Shown: positions 49,218-51,204 of the stretch, piece by piece
Layout: each line of letters begins with the position of its first letter
Numbering within the stretch: the first letter of the stretch is position 1
Source of the DNA: UBA8522 sp049287565
GTDB taxonomy: Bacteria > Acidobacteriota > Aminicenantia > Aminicenantales > UBA8522
NCBI GenBank assembly: GCA_049287565.1
Contig: JBAQGA010000210.1
Coordinates: 1-51,204 of the forward strand
Length of the DNA stretch: 51,204 nucleotides
Direction of reading: 5' to 3'
Notes under the pieces: model-generated
The model's database searches: none
The model's input: the letters and a program-made list of their open reading frames with translations, nothing else
What the model was told of the DNA's origin: nothing
Translations under genes and position numbers: made by a program

Positions 49218-50630
49218 CTATTCTTTCAATAGCCCCTCGGCACTCCGGACGACGAGCTCCCAGGCCTCCCGGACATGTCGTTCCCGGGTCGTCCGCTGGC
49301 CGATGGCCATCCGCAGGACATAGCGTTCGCGCAGGGTCGTGTGAGTCAGGAAGACTTTCCCTGTGCTATTGACCCTGTCCAACAATTTTTTATTGAAGCT
49401 ATTCAAGACGGCGTCTTCCTTTCCGTCGTTGAACCGGAAACACACCAAGCTGAACGGTGTCGGAGCCATGAGTTCGAACATCTCGTGTTCTTCCACCCAG
49501 CTTCTGAAGAGCTGAGCCAGGCGGATGTGTTCGCGGATGAGAGCCTGCAACCCCTCCACGCCATAGGACCGGATGACGAACCAGAGTTTGAGCGCCCGGA
49601 ACCTCCGGCCCAACTGGATCCCCCAGTCGCGATAGTTCCTGACGTGGGCGTCAACGCCCGTCTTAAGGTACTCCGGATGGATCTCGAAGGTCCGGACGAG
49701 CAGGCCCGGTTCTTTAACGAAGTAGGCCGAGCAGTCGAAGTTGGTGAACAGCCATTTATGGGGATTCATGACGAAAGAATCCATGAGCTCCGCGCCCTCC
49801 AGAATCCATCTCATCTCCGCCAGGAGGCAGGCCGAGCCGGCGAAGGCGGCGTCGACATGAAGCCAGACGTCATGGAGCCGGCAGATCCGTCCGATCGCGG
49901 CCAATGGGTCCACGGCCGTCGAGGAAGTCGTCCCGATGGTGGCCACGACACAGGCCGGTTTCAGACCCCTCTTTTTATCTTCCGCGATGGCCTCCTCGAG
50001 CTTCTCCGGGATCATGGCGTAGACGTCATCGGTCGGGATCAACCGCAAGTTGTCCCTTCCGAACCCGGCTATCTTCACCCCCTTCTCGATGCTGGAGTGC
50101 GTCTGGTCCGAGGCGTAAACGGTCAGACCGGGTGCAAAGCCTTTTTCGTTCGAGGCGAAGCCCGTCGCTTTTTCTCTGGCCGAGAGAAGGGCGCACAAGG
50201 CGGCCGTTGAGGCTGTGTCCTGGATCACTCCTGCGAATCTCTCGGGAAGCCCGAGCATCCGGCGGAGCCAGTCGAGCACCCGGTCTTCGAGCTCGGCGGC
50301 GGCCGGCGAGGTCTGCCAGACCATGCACTGCGCCCCGAGGCCGGCCGTGAGGATCTCGGCCAAGACCGAAGCGGGGCTGTTGTTGGCCGGGAAGTAGGCG
50401 AACCAGCCGGGGTGCTGCCAGTGGGTGATGCCGGGAAGGATGACTTCCTTGAAATCCGAAAGGATCTTCTCCATGGGCTCTCCCTGGGCGGGAGCGCTGA
50501 GCGGCAGACGGCTTTTTATTTCGCCGGGCTTGACCGCCGAGAGCACCGGGTATTTCTCGACATCCTCGAGGTAGTCCGCCACCCAATCTACGACTCGATG
50601 TCCGAATTCGCGAAAATCCTTGTTTTCCAT
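49218..50630 (-). CDS. Aromatic-L-amino-acid decarboxylase-type PLP enzyme
   Basis: A 470-residue group II PLP decarboxylase, the same length as animal DOPA decarboxylase. The PLP lysine is Lys292 in NPHKWLF. HVDAAFAGSACL near 258-270 (Asp contacts the PLP ring), THWQHPGWFAYFPANNSP near 70-87 and QDTASTAALCALLSAR near 137-152 are family hallmarks. It should decarboxylate tyrosine, tryptophan or phenylalanine to amines. The exact substrate is not set by these motifs. A strong GGAGGGCGGGA precedes the ATG, and a good promoter lies at 50684-50711. It is monocistronic. Confidence 0.92.
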   Translation of the reverse strand: MENKDFREFGHRVVDWVADYLEDVEKYPVLSAVKPGEIKSRLPLSAPAQGEPMEKILSDFKEVILPGITHWQHPGWFAYFPANNSPASVLAEILTAGLGAQCMVWQTSPAAAELEDRVLDWLRRMLGLPERFAGVIQDTASTAALCALLSAREKATGFASNEKGFAPGLTVYASDQTHSSIEKGVKIAGFGRDNLRLIPTDDVYAMIPEKLEEAIAEDKKRGLKPACVVATIGTTSSTAVDPLAAIGRICRLHDVWLHVDAAFAGSACLLAEMRWILEGAELMDSFVMNPHKWLFTNFDCSAYFVKEPGLLVRTFEIHPEYLKTGVDAHVRNYRDWGIQLGRRFRALKLWFVIRSYGVEGLQALIREHIRLAQLFRSWVEEHEMFELMAPTPFSLVCFRFNDGKEDAVLNSFNKKLLDRVNSTGKVFLTHTTLRERYVLRMAIGQRTTRERHVREAWELVVRSAEGLLKE

Positions 50631-50683
50631 TCCCGCCCTCCTCGTCTAATGGTGGATGATATCGGGCTTTTTTACGGGTTCAT

Positions 50684-50711
50684 TTTATAAGAAACGATAT
50701 GAATGAGTCAA
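50684..50711 (-). promoter_or_regulatory. Sigma-70-type promoter of the decarboxylase
   Basis: Minus strand: -35 TTGACT (50706-50711), 16-nt spacer, -10 TATAAA (50684-50689). The predicted start near 50677 gives a leader of about 46 nt with a strong ribosome-binding site. Confidence 0.62.
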
Positions 50712-50840
50712 AAACGCCGGAAATAGGGGCGCTTTTATCCCCATTACCAGCTCTAGTCCGTTAAAAAGGCGCCTTTTCCAGGGGAAATGGCGTCCTTTGA
50801 GGCTCATAAAAAGCATTTTTTAGAAATAATAAAAAAAAGC

Positions 50841-50870
50841 TTGCATTAGAAAAAAGAAATGTGGTATAAT
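50841..50870 (+). promoter_or_regulatory. Strong extended -10 promoter without a recognised gene
   Basis: TTGCAT (50841-50846), 18-nt spacer, perfect -10 TATAAT (50865-50870) with TG one base upstream. AAGGAGG at 50873-50879 follows at once, but no start codon lies at usable distance. Confidence 0.55.
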
Positions 50871-51165
50871 AATAAGGAGGCTAGTAAGGGGACAAAAAAA
50901 ATCAAAATCGGAAATAAGTCTATCTGAATTTTCAAGATCCTTTCATTTCCGCTGTTTATGCCGTCTCCGGATCCCGTGATCGAGACTGAATCCAGGTCAG
51001 CGCTCGGCTGCAACTATTCCCCTCGTTCGATCGTATATATAAATGAGATGCCCAAGATAGAAGTTGACAGAACACTCCAGACATGCACGCGCCTCCTTTT
51101 TTCCCCTCCTCCATTCCAGGAGTTTCAGATACACTCTGCTAACCTATCCATCCATTCCCTTGAGT

Positions 51166-51203
51166 AGGCTGCCTTCCTGCCCCCGTGGACAGGAAGGCAG
51201 CCT
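51166..51203. repeat. Perfect 14-bp hairpin at the window edge
   Basis: AGGCTGCCTTCCTG (51166-51179) and its exact complement (51190-51203) around a 10-nt loop. It could be a terminator, but the sequence after it is outside the window and no T-run can be checked. Confidence 0.6.
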
Positions 51204-51204
51204 C

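Larger units (their letters stand above)
50631..51204. other. Gene-poor stretch at the right edge
   Basis: 574 nt, partly AT-rich. It holds the decarboxylase promoter, a hairpin at 50770-50792 (CGCCTTTTCC/GGGGAAATGGCG), a divergent promoter at 50841-50870 and a perfect hairpin at 51166-51203. The only open frame of note (50958-51167) has no ribosome-binding site and no recognisable product. A transcript from the second promoter could be a small RNA or the leader of a gene beyond the window. Confidence 0.55.

Noticed and set aside
50958..51167. 69-codon ORF at the right edge
   Set aside because: No ribosome-binding site, no recognisable domain, and it runs into the terminal hairpin.

Overview
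The window comes from a GC-rich (roughly 60 %) Gram-negative-type bacterium. The mix of a type IV pilus assembly cluster, an endonuclease-type MutL, a complete V-type ATPase, an Mrp-like antiporter cluster and several DUF6485/DUF6125/KamA-type genes fits an uncultured, probably anaerobic lineage such as Candidatus Aminicenantes (OP8). That placement is an inference from gene content; no rRNA gene is present. Genes are tightly packed into operons with many ATGA or longer overlaps. No insertion sequence, prophage or CRISPR array was seen.

Left part (1-15000, mostly minus strand). A pilB-pilT-pilC-pilS-pilR run encodes the type IV pilus motors, platform protein and a sigma-54 two-component system; pilR is cut by the window edge and no pilin gene is present. 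Two plus-strand tRNA genes (Pro-TGG, Arg-TCT) follow, with a good promoter. Next comes a seven-gene minus-strand run, ctp-rpiB-glyA-purD-purE-mtaB-mutL, combining an S41 protease, one-carbon/purine metabolism, tRNA thiomethylation and mismatch repair.

Middle (15000-24000). A plus-strand run tatA-tatC-kinase-dCMP deaminase-SIS protein encodes the Tat translocase, a nucleotide-salvage pair and an apparently exported MurQ/GKRP-like double-SIS protein. It faces a minus-strand four-gene operon of two D-Ala-D-Ala-ligase-like ATP-grasp enzymes, a GNAT acetyltransferase and a lysine 2,3-aminomutase-like radical SAM enzyme. This operon is preceded by a sigma-70-like and a textbook sigma-54-like promoter sequence. 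It is the best candidate here for an undescribed (beta-lysine-based) biosynthetic pathway.

Right-middle (24000-43100). A nine-gene V-type ATPase operon (ntpF-I-K-E-C-G-A-B-D) has a c-ring with the Na+-binding residues. It is followed by queC-queD-queE for 7-deazaguanine synthesis, a roughly 340-bp palindromic intergenic element, and an eleven-gene Mrp/Mbh-like antiporter operon with three NuoL/M/N-type subunits. Together these suggest a cell that runs a sodium cycle.

Right end (43100-51204). This holds a Tat-lipoprotein of the C_GCAxxG_C_C family, an EamA transporter overlapping queF, a DUF6485-radical SAM-DUF6125 operon, a branched-chain aminotransferase, trmO, a transglutaminase-like protein and an aromatic amino acid decarboxylase. 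Beyond it is a 570-nt gene-poor stretch with two divergent promoters and a perfect 14-bp hairpin at the window edge.
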